Positions 42,659 through 54,227 of a stretch of DNA of 64,000 bases are shown here, one piece after another (position 1 is the stretch's first letter; every line of letters begins with the position of its first letter). This DNA comes from Chryseobacterium daecheongense. Its GTDB lineage: Bacteria; Bacteroidota; Bacteroidia; Flavobacteriales; Weeksellaceae. The position numbers and the translations under genes were made by a program. The stretch covers positions 1,488,001 through 1,552,000 of the forward strand of contig NZ_RJTX01000001.1 in assembly GCF_003729955.1 (NCBI RefSeq), read 5' to 3'. The notes under the pieces are model-generated. The model had not been told where the DNA came from, searched no databases, and saw only the letters and a list, made by a program, of their open reading frames with translations.

Positions 42659-43969
42659 TTATTTTTGTCTGAAATATACTTCAATCGGAACTCCGGTAAA
42701 TCCGAATTCTTTTCTCAATTGATTTTCAGTAAATCTCTTATACGGTTCTTTCACATACTGTGGCAGGTTACAAAAGAATACAAACTGCGGCGATGGTGTT
42801 GGAAGCTGGACACAATATTTGATTTTAATGTATTTTCCTTTGTTGGCAGGTGGAGGTGTATTTTCAAAAATAGGAAGCATTACTTCATTTAATTTTGAAG
42901 TTTTGATTTTCTTTTTACGTGCTTCATATACTTCCATTGCCGTATCAACCGCTTTCAGGATTCTTTGCTTCGTTAATGCGGAAACAAACAGAATGGGAAT
43001 ATCCTGGAACTGACCGATCTTATCTTTGATCGACTTCTCGAAATCACGCATGGTATTGGTTTTCTTATCTTCAATAAGATCCCATTTGTTGACCAAAATC
43101 ACAATTCCTTTTCTATTTTTCTGAGCAATCCCGAAAATATTCATATCCTGGGATTCCCAACCTTGTGTAGCATCCACCATAATGATCACTACATCCGAGT
43201 TTTCAATGGCGCGGACAGAACGCATTACGGAATAGAATTCCAGATCTTCGTTTACCTTAGACTTTTTACGCATTCCCGCTGTATCCACCAATACAAATTC
43301 ATGCCCGAATTTATTATAAAGGCTCTGAATACTGTCTCTTGTAGTTCCTGCGATATCCGTTACAATATTTCTTTCGTTATCTAAAAGCGCATTGGTCATG
43401 GTAGATTTCCCTACATTCGGACGACCTGCAATAGTAATTTTAGGCAATCCTTCGAATGGATCTTTATAATCTGTAGTAGGGAATTCTTTAACGATATCAT
43501 CTAATAAATCTCCTGTTCCTGAACCTGTAGCAGAAGAAAGAGTATAATATTTATCAATTCCTAGTTGATAGAATTCCGTTGCTGGAAGCTCTTCTTTAGC
43601 AGAATCCACTTTATTAACAACAATATATACGGGTTTGTTTGATCTTCTTAATAATTGATAGATCTCATAATCTGTATCCGTAAGCCCTTCTTCCACATTC
43701 ATCATAAAAATGATGGAAGTTGCCTCATCAACAGCCAACTGTACCTGTTTTCTGATCTCCTCTTCAAAAATGTCATCCGTACCCACATCATAACCTCCCG
43801 TATCAATTACCGTAAACTCTACTCCGTTCCAGTCTGATTTTCCGTAGTGACGGTCCCTGGTAACACCAGCTGTAGAATCTACAATAGCTTCTCTTTTTTC
43901 CAGTAAACGATTAAAAAGGGTAGATTTTCCTACGTTGGGACGCCCAACGATTGCGACAATATTCGACAT
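42659..43969 (-). CDS. der: Ribosome biogenesis GTPase Der (EngA)
   Basis: 436 residues. Two tandem GTPase domains with P-loops GRPNVGKST near 8-16 and 181-189, switch DTGGYD and DTAGMRKKSK, NKVD and NKWD base-recognition motifs, then a C-terminal KH-like domain ending in EVYFRQK. Essential for 50S assembly. A -7 element lies 63 nt upstream and the leader contains a stem-loop (43998-44023). Confidence 0.95.
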   Translation of the reverse strand: MSNIVAIVGRPNVGKSTLFNRLLEKREAIVDSTAGVTRDRHYGKSDWNGVEFTVIDTGGYDVGTDDIFEEEIRKQVQLAVDEATSIIFMMNVEEGLTDTDYEIYQLLRRSNKPVYIVVNKVDSAKEELPATEFYQLGIDKYYTLSSATGSGTGDLLDDIVKEFPTTDYKDPFEGLPKITIAGRPNVGKSTMTNALLDNERNIVTDIAGTTRDSIQSLYNKFGHEFVLVDTAGMRKKSKVNEDLEFYSVMRSVRAIENSDVVIIMVDATQGWESQDMNIFGIAQKNRKGIVILVNKWDLIEDKKTNTMRDFEKSIKDKIGQFQDIPILFVSALTKQRILKAVDTAMEVYEARKKKIKTSKLNEVMLPIFENTPPPANKGKYIKIKYCVQLPTPSPQFVFFCNLPQYVKEPYKRFTENQLRKEFGFTGVPIEVYFRQK

Positions 43970-43997
43970 AAAAAATGTTTAATAAGTTAATTATTAA

Positions 43998-44023
43998 TGG
44001 GTTTCTCCAACTTTTGGAGCCCA
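43998..44023 (-). promoter_or_regulatory. 5' leader hairpin of der
   Basis: TGGG ... CTCCAA-CTT-TTGGAG ... CCCA forms a bulged stem in the untranslated leader. No T run follows. Confidence 0.4.
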
Positions 44024-44032
44024 ATTTTTCGG

Positions 44033-44040
44033 CAAAGATA
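44033..44040 (-). promoter_or_regulatory. TAnnTTTG -7 element for der
   Basis: TATCTTTG on the minus strand, 63 nt before the ATG. Confidence 0.6.
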
Positions 44041-44088
44041 AGGCTTTATTATTTAGTAATAAAAAAGAGATGTTTTGCCGTCACTATA

Positions 44089-45668
44089 TCAAATCATTTT
44101 TATCCGTTCTTCTTCAAGATCAATGCGGAATAATTGCTGACGAATAATTTCTTCATCAATAGCCGGATCTTTATTGATTTCCGAAAGATACTCACGCTGG
44201 CTTTCAAGCATTTCTATAAAGACCGCTTTTGTTTTTTCATTCATCCAGCTGTCATCAGAGGCCTCCATTTTTTCTTCCACATGTTTCAGCATCCTCTGTA
44301 AACCAACATGATCATTCAGTTCATTATCATATTTATTCCTTAAGAATCTATAAGTATGTTTGTATAAGCCTTCCAGAAGTTTCTGTCTAGCTTCTTCCTC
44401 GGGTTCCTGTGGATATAACCCAAACAATTGAGTTCGTTGAATTAAATAAGGCAGGGTGAGGCCTTGCACTACCAGTGTAAGTAAGATGACCACAAAAGTG
44501 ATAAACAAAATAAGATTACGATGAGGAAAAGCTTCCCCATTTTGCAAAGTAACAGGAATAGCCAACGCTGCCGCCAGCGAAACCACTCCTCTCATTCCTG
44601 TCCAGCCCAGAAGCATCGGCATAAAGTACCTTAATCTTGGTGAACGTGCGAGAGGGGCTACACTGGGGCGGAAAATTAAAGTTGCCACCAGAGCTGCATA
44701 GGAACTGACGATCCTCGCACCGATTAAAACACCTGTTACTAAAACCCCGTAACCGATAGCTGTGTTTAGTGAAATTCCTTCTGAACGAATTCCTTTTACA
44801 ATCTCCGGAAGCTGTAATCCTATGATAAAAAATACAATTCCGTTTAAAATAAACACAAAACTTTCCCAGACACTATACCCCCGGACCCTGCTTGCACTGT
44901 TTAAAAACATCAATCTCCTTGTAGACAGGAATAAACCTCCGGCTACCACCGCCAATACCCGGAACTATGCATTTTTTCTGCAATCCAATACATAAAATAA
45001 GGCTCAACAAGGGTAAGAACTATATCAGTGGGAGCATCTGTTGGCAATCTTTTGTGAACCTGTACAAAAAACCAGCCCAGGATCAAACCTATTCCTGCAC
45101 CACCAAGCACCATCCACAAAAAGCTTGAAGCCGCCTCCTGCCAGATGAACTGGCCTGTTCCTACTGCCACCAAAGCAAATCTGAATATAATCAGTGAAGA
45201 TGCATCATTCAACAGGCTTTCTCCTTCTAAAATGGTAGAAGTAGACCGTGGAATCTTGACAAATTGGGTAATAGCTCCTGTACTTACCGCATCCGGGGGA
45301 GATACAATACCACCTAATAAAAATCCTAAGGCAATTGAAAATCCCGGAATATAATAATTGGTAATAAAAGCAACTGAAAGTGCTGTAAAAAACACTACCA
45401 GAAAAGCAAAGCTTCCGATAATACGCCACCATTTTTTCATTTCTTTAAATGAAATAGACCAGGCTGCTTCAAAAAGCAATGGAGGCAGGAAAATAAAAAA
45501 GATAAGATCAGGATCAATCTTTACCACCGGTAGCCCAGGGATAAAGCCAATCAATAAACCCGCTATTACCAATAATATCGGATATGCTATTCTCAATTTT
45601 GTGGCCAACATTTCCAGCAATATAATGACCACTATCATGGTTAATAAAAAAGGTAAAATAGTATGCAT
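44089..45668 (-). pseudogene. Na+/H+ antiporter (CPA1/NhaP-like) with single-base frameshift
   Basis: Two overlapping frames encode the two halves of one CPA1 antiporter. The first (from 45668) has LATKLRIAYPILLVIAGL, LIFFIFLPPLLFEAAWSI and GGIVSPPDAVSTGAI, and stops soon after EKMHSSG. The second (from about 44955 down to 44089) begins VLAVVAGGLFLSTRR and continues with GMRGVVSLAAALAIP and a charged cytoplasmic tail. Read together, HSSG-VLAVVAGG needs one extra base in the GGG at 44958-44960 (a four-G run in homologues, presumably). About 525 residues if restored. Either a recent natural mutation, a slippage site or a sequencing error; the otherwise intact reading on both sides argues for recent or artefactual damage. 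Confidence 0.8.
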
Positions 45669-45681
45669 AAAAGTTGCAATT

Positions 45682-45716
45682 AAAAAAATCCACTATTAAA
45701 ATAGCAGATTTTTTCA
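45682..45716 (-). terminator. Terminator after the fibre-like gene
   Basis: AAAAAATC ... CTATT / AATAG ... GATTTTTT with a T run on the minus strand. Confidence 0.65.
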
Positions 45717-45734
45717 TAAGTTTTATATTAAAAA

Positions 45735-46988
45735 TTAATATCTTGAAATCAACACCCAGGCTGAACCTGTACTCTGCACTACAATTCCTCTTCCCAGCTC
45801 TGTATTATTTAAGCCATAGTTTGAAAAATTCCCACCATTCATCCTGAAAGTTCCGGCAACAGTAACGGGACCGCTTGTATCATTGATCAGATTATATGTT
45901 TTTCCCAGGTTAGATACACTTGCAGCCGGAAGAGAAATATTTCCGGTGACCAAAACGGTATAGTCATCAACAGCCACTGTTCCGGAAGCCAGAGTTCTTA
46001 TTTTTTGTGGTAGTGCAGAGACATCTTTCCATGAAAGCTGTGCGTTGACTGCTCCATCAGAAACAAGAACCTCATTGGCTGTTCCATTTGTTCTTGGCAA
46101 AGTATAATTTCCCTCTTCAGTACCGGAAGTGTTATTATAGATAAAAGTCGTTCCTTTCATTTTTTCCAGCATAAGAATGGTAGATTCCGCATTTGTTTTG
46201 CTGTGTGAAAAATTTAGATAATTCGCAAAACCATCGCTTTGTCCAAAAACAGATGCGCTTACCGTCTGATTCGAATTACTAGCCACCAATCCGAATGCAC
46301 CTCCATTGGGATTTGAAAAAGTAACTACACTCCCTCCACCTTGACCATTATTGGATTGCAAAGAGCTTATTCCAGGTCTTGTCATTACCAAACTCAAATT
46401 GTTAGCTACTGAAAGGTCGGTATTATCAGAAGAGTACATTCCGCTTCCTACACCTAAAAGATTGGTATCTATTCCAAAATAGTTAGAACCGCTTCCGTAT
46501 TGTGCTTTCATGTCTCCTTTTACCTCAAACTGTCTGTCGGAAATAGCATCTGTTGGTAAGAACCCTACTCCCACCTTTCCGTTCTGGTAGATATTCTGAT
46601 TATTAGTTGTTGCCGGATTAGCTGTATTCTGCACATTCCATGGTTCCGGAGTAGCAGAAATTCCCGTACTTAGTTTAACCCATTTATTGACGGCACTATC
46701 TCCGTTGAAATAATAATATCCCGGAGAAGTCACATCCAATGTTTGTCCACTTGGTGCGGAATCTGCTGCGGTTACATATACGAGAGCTCCGGTTTGAGAA
46801 GCAGAGTAGTTTTTGGCTTTTAATTGATCTCCGGTGATTCGTGGAGCAATAATTCCGTCATATTTTGTATTATCCGTTGGGTTTCCGGCTACTTCTAATG
46901 TGGCTTTCGGAGATACTGTATTAACCCCAACTTGGGCAAAAGCAAAAGAGCCTGTTAATAATACAACAGGAAATAATTTTTTTGTCAT
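45735..46988 (-). CDS. Secreted fibre-like protein of Chryseobacterium type
   Basis: 417 residues: signal peptide ending AFAQ, then VGVNTVSPKATLEVAGN (residues about 20-36), a start found in many flavobacterial surface proteins that resemble phage-tail-fibre stalks. The rest is low in cysteine, rich in Asn, Ser, Thr and Gly, with no enzyme motif (GGSVVTFSNPNGGAFGLVASN). No T9SS sorting domain is seen, so the export route past the periplasm is unclear. A -7 element lies 21 nt upstream. Confidence 0.72.
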   Translation of the reverse strand: MTKKLFPVVLLTGSFAFAQVGVNTVSPKATLEVAGNPTDNTKYDGIIAPRITGDQLKAKNYSASQTGALVYVTAADSAPSGQTLDVTSPGYYYFNGDSAVNKWVKLSTGISATPEPWNVQNTANPATTNNQNIYQNGKVGVGFLPTDAISDRQFEVKGDMKAQYGSGSNYFGIDTNLLGVGSGMYSSDNTDLSVANNLSLVMTRPGISSLQSNNGQGGGSVVTFSNPNGGAFGLVASNSNQTVSASVFGQSDGFANYLNFSHSKTNAESTILMLEKMKGTTFIYNNTSGTEEGNYTLPRTNGTANEVLVSDGAVNAQLSWKDVSALPQKIRTLASGTVAVDDYTVLVTGNISLPAASVSNLGKTYNLINDTSGPVTVAGTFRMNGGNFSNYGLNNTELGRGIVVQSTGSAWVLISRY

Positions 46989-47009
46989 GTTTTTGTCTGT
47001 TTTTTACAA

Positions 47010-47017
47010 CAAAAATA
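47010..47017 (-). promoter_or_regulatory. TAnnTTTG -7 element for the fibre-like gene
   Basis: TATTTTTG on the minus strand, 21 nt before the ATG. Confidence 0.58.
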
Positions 47018-47080
47018 TATTTTATTTTGAAAAAACAAACATTTCTCACAAATATTTGAATAAAAAGGAGTTTCCAATTA

Positions 47081-47110
47081 AAAAGACAGCCGAATTCGGC
47101 TGTCTTTTAT
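47081..47110 (-). terminator. Terminator after katG
   Basis: AAAAGACAGCCGAA followed by its reverse complement, with a short T run. Confidence 0.78.
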
Positions 47111-47131
47111 TATCATGTATGTTATATAAAA

Positions 47132-49417
<2,286 letters not shown>

Positions 49418-49452
49418 TTAGATTTTTATGTTGTTTAAAATTATTATTGAAA

Positions 49453-49460
49453 CAAACTTA
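49453..49460 (-). promoter_or_regulatory. katG promoter -7 element
   Basis: TAAGTTTG on the minus strand, 41 nt before the ATG, with TTG 20 nt further upstream. Confidence 0.62.
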
Positions 49461-49505
49461 CAACAGTTAGATGATAAATACAATCTATTAATATTTATAT
49501 CTAAA

Positions 49506-49520
49506 ATAGTTAAAAACTAT
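49506..49520. promoter_or_regulatory. OxyR-like half site upstream of katG
   Basis: ATAGTTAAAAACTAT fits ATAG-N7-CTAT, half of the known OxyR site. A second half at the expected spacing is not clear. Confidence 0.3.
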
Positions 49521-49669
49521 GGATTGTAGCTAATTCTATAAAGCATTAAATTACTAAAATTTCCATTTAATTACTCATTGGAATTCATATCTGTAATAAT
49601 TCCAGATAAAAAGGATTAATATGATCTTATTGAAAATTTTAATTACTTTTATATGTATAAAACTCTTAT

Positions 49670-50131
49670 ATGAAAAAAGTACTCATCGTAATTCTTGTTG
49701 CCTTTATTATTATTCAGTTTTTTCCCATCGATAAAACTAATCCGCCTGTAAATCCCGGAATGGACTTTTTAAAAATAAAAAAGACACCCCCGGAAATTGC
49801 TAAAATCATTACTGCTTCATGCTATGATTGTCACTCTCATGAAACAAAGTATCCATGGTACTCCAGTATAGCACCATCCTCATGGTTTTTAAAGAATCAT
49901 ATCGATGAAGGAAGAAAAAACCTGAACTTCTCTATTTTTTCAACGTATGAACCTAAAAGACAGGCACACAAATTGCAGGAATGTATAGAGATGATCGAGA
50001 AAGATGAAATGCCTTTAGAATCTTATATTGTTGGACATTCGGATGCCAAATTGTCTCCTGAACAAAAGCAGGCATTGATCAATTACTTTAAAAAAGTAAA
50101 GGAAGAAACGGAAAGAGCGATGATATTTTAA
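49670..50131 (+). CDS. Heme-binding domain (Haem_bd) protein, cytochrome-like
   Basis: 153 residues. N-terminal membrane anchor or signal (VLIVILVAFIIIQFF), then SCYDCHSHETKYPWYSSIAPSSW with a single CxxCH heme motif (C51, C54, H55) typical of the small Haem_bd family. The C-terminus carries EMIEKDEMPLESY and HSDAKLSPEQKQAL with a Met likely to be the second heme ligand. Periplasmic electron carrier by inference. 12 bp upstream of the DCC-family gene, likely cotranscribed. Confidence 0.88.
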   Translation: MKKVLIVILVAFIIIQFFPIDKTNPPVNPGMDFLKIKKTPPEIAKIITASCYDCHSHETKYPWYSSIAPSSWFLKNHIDEGRKNLNFSIFSTYEPKRQAHKLQECIEMIEKDEMPLESYIVGHSDAKLSPEQKQALINYFKKVKEETERAMIF

Positions 50132-50143
50132 AACCTTAACATC

Positions 50144-50560
50144 ATGCGGGAAGATTGGGAAAATAAACATATAGTCTTTTTTGACGGAGAGTGCGGCGTC
50201 TGTAATTTTTGGGTGCAGTGGATTATGGAAAGAGATAAAAAAGATGAATTTTTATTCGCTTCCCTGCAATCTGATTTTGGTCAGAAATTTTTATCTGAAA
50301 GAGGATTGGAAAGAAAGCAATTTAAAACATTATATTTATGGAAACCTCATCAGTATTATCTGACAAAATCCCGTGCTGTGCTGAGAATTGCTCATATTCT
50401 TGGCGGACATTACAAGCTTCTGAGCTTTTTCGGAAAGCTGATGTTTCCTGCGGTAAGTGACAGAATTTACGATGTGGTGGCCAGAAACAGAATGAAGATT
50501 GCCAATCAAAAGTGTTTTTTACCAACCCCACACCAGAGAAAGAAAATTATAGAAGTATAA
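50144..50560 (+). CDS. DCC family (DUF393) thiol-disulfide-type protein
   Basis: 138 residues. VFFDGECGVCNFWVQWIMERD near 12-32 carries the DxxCxxC motif that names the family. The rest (LYLWKPHQYYLTKSRAVLRIAHILGGHY, MFPAVSDRIYDVVARNR) matches DUF393 throughout. Predicted thioredoxin-like redox role; substrate unknown. Follows the heme-binding gene by 12 bp. Confidence 0.9.
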   Translation: MREDWENKHIVFFDGECGVCNFWVQWIMERDKKDEFLFASLQSDFGQKFLSERGLERKQFKTLYLWKPHQYYLTKSRAVLRIAHILGGHYKLLSFFGKLMFPAVSDRIYDVVARNRMKIANQKCFLPTPHQRKKIIEV

Positions 50561-50562
50561 AT

Positions 50563-50590
50563 AGAAAGGAGAGCTATGGCTCTCCTTTTA
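50563..50590. terminator. Bidirectional terminator (DCC gene / amylase)
   Basis: AAAGGAGAGC-TAT-GGCTCTCCTTT hairpin between convergent genes. Confidence 0.78.
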
Positions 50591-52024
50591 TTATTGATTT
50601 AAAGACCAAACGGAATAACTGTTCGGCGGACATTGGATTTTCACCCATTTATCTCCCTGTGTTGTTGGATACCAGGATGAATGTCCTGTGAAATCTTTAA
50701 TTTGCTGGCTGCTCCAGTTAGTTTCTATCCATCTTTCCTGCCAGTTGGAAGAATTATTGATATACACCACAAGCCCCGGATTTCCGTTGTAGCCATTTCT
50801 TCTTGCCACATATTCATCATTATCGGTATAAAGAATGGAAGTGGTTCCGGTTGCCTTATTATTATGAATCCAGATCAGATTGTTCAATCTTTCTTTATTC
50901 AGCCATTCTTCATAATCTCTGTAGAATATGGTTGGATACCCTTCATGAGTTAATATATAAGCATAAGCTAACATTTTATTCCAGATGATGTCCGTATCAT
51001 GATTGGTTACGAAAGTAACAGCTTTGAAAGGGTTTCTTTTCCACATCATATCATCATTCAGCAGATTTAGATTGCCATTATCGAAAGCTTCATCCATTTT
51101 ATAATAAGCTGCAAAATCAAATACGGAACTGTTGGCGTTATTCGCCCACCATTCCAATGTGTTGACATTGGAATCCCATAATTCCCCTACAGAAAATCCT
51201 CCTACATTGGAATTCCAGGAATTGACCACCCATGGTCCGAATCCTTTCACATAATCAAATCTCCAGCCATCGAATTTCATTACATTTTTGTAGTATTTCC
51301 CAACAGAATCATCTCTTCCCCAAAGCCAGTCCTGAACGTGCGGATTGGCATGGCACAGATCAGGAAAACCTCCAAAAGCACCTTCATCATTATTTCCGTA
51401 CGAGTTTTTATAGAAATCATTATAATTTCTGGTAAATTTTCCTGAAGCCACCCCTGTAAAGTCTGTCCATGTGCTGGTTCCTGTATAAGGATTAGCTTCA
51501 GATTGTCCCCCACTGTTATGGTTGATCACAATATCAGCATATACCTGCATATTTTCCGCATGTGCCTGAGTGATTAGTGCTTCCAGCTCTGTTCTGGAAC
51601 CGAAACGGGTCTCGATGCTTCCATTCTGGTTATAATTTCCAAAATCGTAATAATCTGTTGGATCATATCCCATAGAATAAGCACCGTTCTGCGCTTTTGA
51701 AGCCGGTGGTAACCAAATAGCTCCTATTCCGGCATTGGACCAATCAGTCACTTTTCCTTTCACCGTATTCCACCATGTCCCACCGGAAGGAACATCCCAA
51801 TAAAATCCCTGCATCAGAACACCGCCACCCGGCCCGGAAACGAATTTTCCATTGACAGAATTATTTCCCGTACTGAAAGGCCTTCCGTCATGATGGGTAA
51901 CATTAACGGTTTTATCATGAACCTCCAATAGTTGTGGGGTTTCATTAACAGCTTCATCAGCTGTCTGACAGGAATTAATAAGCCCTAAGGCGAGAAAAGA
52001 AAGTAAGAAATGTGTTTTTTTCAT
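50591..52024 (-). CDS. Alpha-amylase lipoprotein, archaeal-type GH13 (subfamily 7-like)
   Basis: 477 residues. Lipobox LINSC (Cys about 19) gives a lipid-anchored enzyme. GH13 regions: I DIVINHNSGG, II GWRFDYVKGF (nucleophile Asp), III VGELWDS (acid Glu), IV FVTNHDTD. Blocks such as QGFYWDVPSGGTWWNT, AIWLPPASKAQNG, SMGYDPTDYYDFG and FYRDYEEWLN closely match, as I remember them, the secreted alpha-amylases of Pyrococcus and Thermococcus (GH13_7). ATG 52024 opens the signal peptide. Probably degrades starch or maltodextrin at the cell surface. No susCD pair is in this window. Confidence 0.92.
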   Translation of the reverse strand: MKKTHFLLSFLALGLINSCQTADEAVNETPQLLEVHDKTVNVTHHDGRPFSTGNNSVNGKFVSGPGGGVLMQGFYWDVPSGGTWWNTVKGKVTDWSNAGIGAIWLPPASKAQNGAYSMGYDPTDYYDFGNYNQNGSIETRFGSRTELEALITQAHAENMQVYADIVINHNSGGQSEANPYTGTSTWTDFTGVASGKFTRNYNDFYKNSYGNNDEGAFGGFPDLCHANPHVQDWLWGRDDSVGKYYKNVMKFDGWRFDYVKGFGPWVVNSWNSNVGGFSVGELWDSNVNTLEWWANNANSSVFDFAAYYKMDEAFDNGNLNLLNDDMMWKRNPFKAVTFVTNHDTDIIWNKMLAYAYILTHEGYPTIFYRDYEEWLNKERLNNLIWIHNNKATGTTSILYTDNDEYVARRNGYNGNPGLVVYINNSSNWQERWIETNWSSQQIKDFTGHSSWYPTTQGDKWVKIQCPPNSYSVWSLNQ

Positions 52025-52198
52025 AAAGAATGTTTTGATTGTTAAACTCATAACTAAATTACACTTTTCTTAAATAATTCAACACAAAAGTGAAATAATT
52101 TTCATTTTCAACAATAAACTATAGAAAATAATGTCGTATATTTTCATTAAAAAATCATAAACTTTTCATATTTTAAATACAATTTTTCTTTTAATCCA

Positions 52199-52206
52199 TA
52201 TATTTG
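52199..52206 (+). promoter_or_regulatory. TAnnTTTG -7 element for DUF4290-murA, leaderless spacing
   Basis: TATATTTG, 6 nt before the ATG at 52213. Confidence 0.62.
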
Positions 52207-52212
52207 CATTCT

Positions 52213-52845
52213 ATGGAATATAATACCCAAAAAACCCAGCTTCATATGCCGGAATACGGCAGAATAATACAACAGCTGGTTGAGCGTTGCAAAGAGCTTC
52301 CTTCCAAAGAAGAAAGGAACGAAATGGCAATGGCCATCATTGATTTTATGGGGCAAAGAAACCCTCAGCTTCGGGACGAAGAAAATTATAAGCATAAACT
52401 TTGGGATCATCTTTTCATATTAGCGGATCATGATCTTGATGTAGATTCACCATATCCTTTCCCTACCAAAGAACAGCTTTCGGAAAAACCAAAGAAAATG
52501 GAATATCCAAAGCTTCAGGGAGATTTCAAATTCTACGGCAAGAGTATCTTACAGCTTATAGAAAAAGCCATTGAACTTAATTCCGGAGATGAAAAAGAAG
52601 CTCTGATAGAAGTGATCGCCAATAACATGAAGAAGTCTTACAATGTATATAACAAAGAGCACGTTACCGATGATGTAATCTTCCGCCATTTGAAAGAATT
52701 ATCTGAAAACAGGCTGGATCTGACAGGAATTGAGTCTCTGGAAAAAAGTAAGATTTACTATACCAGCAACAACCGAAGCAATAAAAATAATAACAACAAT
52801 AAAAACCAGTCTAAAAAGAGACACAATTATAAAAACAAGAAGTAA
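52213..52845 (+). CDS. DUF4290 family protein
   Basis: 210 residues. The N-terminal DUF4290 domain starts MEYNTQKTQLHMPEYGR and includes MAMAIIDFMGQRNPQLRD and KLWDHLFILADHDLDVDSPYPFP. The C-terminal tail is a polar, Asn/Lys-rich low-complexity run (NNRSNKNNNNNKNQSKKRH). This family is found in Bacteroidota directly before murA, as here: its stop codon abuts the murA ATG with no gap, so the two are cotranslated. Function unknown. ATG 52213 is set by the -7 element. Confidence 0.88.
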   Translation: MEYNTQKTQLHMPEYGRIIQQLVERCKELPSKEERNEMAMAIIDFMGQRNPQLRDEENYKHKLWDHLFILADHDLDVDSPYPFPTKEQLSEKPKKMEYPKLQGDFKFYGKSILQLIEKAIELNSGDEKEALIEVIANNMKKSYNVYNKEHVTDDVIFRHLKELSENRLDLTGIESLEKSKIYYTSNNRSNKNNNNNKNQSKKRHNYKNKK

Positions 52846-54153
52846 ATGAGTGGAACGTTTCAAATAAGGGGAGGAAAAAGACTGCAAGGTGAAATTACTC
52901 CACAGGGAGCCAAAAATGAAGCTCTCCAGATTTTATGTGCAGTTTTGCTAACGGATGAAGAGGTAAGGATTAAAAACATCCCGGATATCCATGATGTCAA
53001 CAGGCTTATTGAAATTTTAGGAGACTTTGGGGTAAAAATAACTAAAAACGGGCAAGGCGATTATACTTTTAAAGCTGATAAGGTTAATTTCGATTACATC
53101 AAATCTGATGAATTCAAAAAAGACGGGGCAAAGCTTCGTGGCTCTATTATGCTTATGGGACCAATGCTAGCCAGATATGGAGAAGCTTATATGCCAACTC
53201 CGGGAGGAGACAAAATCGGAAGAAGAAGATTAGACACCCATTTCCAAGGGCTTGTAGAACTTGGTGCGGAGTTTAATTATGATGAGGATCAATATTTTTA
53301 TTCTTTAAAAGCTACTGAGCTTAACGGAAAATTCATTCTATTGGAAGAAGCTTCCGTAACTGGAACAGCTAATATTGTAATGGCTGCTGTTTTAGCGAAA
53401 GGAAAGACCAGAATTTACAACGCAGCATGTGAACCCTATCTGCAACAGCTTTGTAAGATGCTGAACAGAATGGGTGCCAATATTTCAGGGATCGGTTCCA
53501 ATCTTTTAACAATTGAAGGAGTGGATTATCTTCGCGGAACTGAACACACCATGCTTCCGGATATGGTAGAAATAGGTTCGTGGATTGGTCTTGCAGCTAT
53601 GACGAAATCTGAAATCACCATTAAAAATGTTAACTGGAACCAATTAGGAGTTATTCCCAATACATTCAGAAAATTAGGAATCGAGCTTGAACAAAGCAAT
53701 GATGATATTTATATTCCGGCACAGGAAAATTATAGGATACAGAAATTTATTGATGGATCTATCCTTACTATTTCGGATGCACCGTGGCCTGGATTCACAC
53801 CTGATTTATTATCCATCATTCTTGTTGTTGCCACACAGGCAAAAGGAAGCCTTTTAGTACACCAAAAAATGTTTGAATCAAGATTGTTCTTCGTTGATAA
53901 GTTGATTGACATGGGAGCACAGATTATTCTTTGTGATCCGCATAGAGCTACTGTTATCGGTTTAAATCAGGAAACTCCACTAAGAGGAACTACGATGGTT
54001 TCCCCGGACATCAGAGCTGGAAATGCACTACTGATTGCCGCTTTATCTGCTGAAGGAAAATCTATTATCCACAATATTGAGCAGATCGACAGAGGGTATG
54101 AAAATATAGACGGAAGATTAAAAGCAATTGGTGCAGATATTGAAAGAATCTAG
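52846..54153 (+). CDS. murA: UDP-N-acetylglucosamine 1-carboxyvinyltransferase
   Basis: 435 residues, first committed enzyme of peptidoglycan synthesis, transferring enolpyruvate from PEP to UDP-GlcNAc. Conserved Lys23 in PQGAKNEAL, Arg in IGRRRLD, Asp in PWPGFTPDLLS and the C-terminal IDRGYENIDGRLKAIGADIERI confirm MurA. The loop that normally has the fosfomycin-reactive Cys reads PTPGGDKIG with Asp122 at that place, as known for mycobacterial MurA. The start abuts the DUF4290 stop codon. A strong terminator follows. Confidence 0.95.
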   Translation: MSGTFQIRGGKRLQGEITPQGAKNEALQILCAVLLTDEEVRIKNIPDIHDVNRLIEILGDFGVKITKNGQGDYTFKADKVNFDYIKSDEFKKDGAKLRGSIMLMGPMLARYGEAYMPTPGGDKIGRRRLDTHFQGLVELGAEFNYDEDQYFYSLKATELNGKFILLEEASVTGTANIVMAAVLAKGKTRIYNAACEPYLQQLCKMLNRMGANISGIGSNLLTIEGVDYLRGTEHTMLPDMVEIGSWIGLAAMTKSEITIKNVNWNQLGVIPNTFRKLGIELEQSNDDIYIPAQENYRIQKFIDGSILTISDAPWPGFTPDLLSIILVVATQAKGSLLVHQKMFESRLFFVDKLIDMGAQIILCDPHRATVIGLNQETPLRGTTMVSPDIRAGNALLIAALSAEGKSIIHNIEQIDRGYENIDGRLKAIGADIERI

Positions 54154-54171
54154 AATCAGTTAAATAAAATT

Positions 54172-54203
54172 AAAAGCGTTCAGTTACCTGAACGCTTTTT
54201 TTG
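54172..54203. terminator. Terminator after murA
   Basis: AAAGCGTTCAG-TTAC-CTGAACGCTTT hairpin with a run of T; works toward both convergent genes. Confidence 0.85.
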
Positions 54204-54227
54204 TAATTAAAACTATATGAATCTCCC

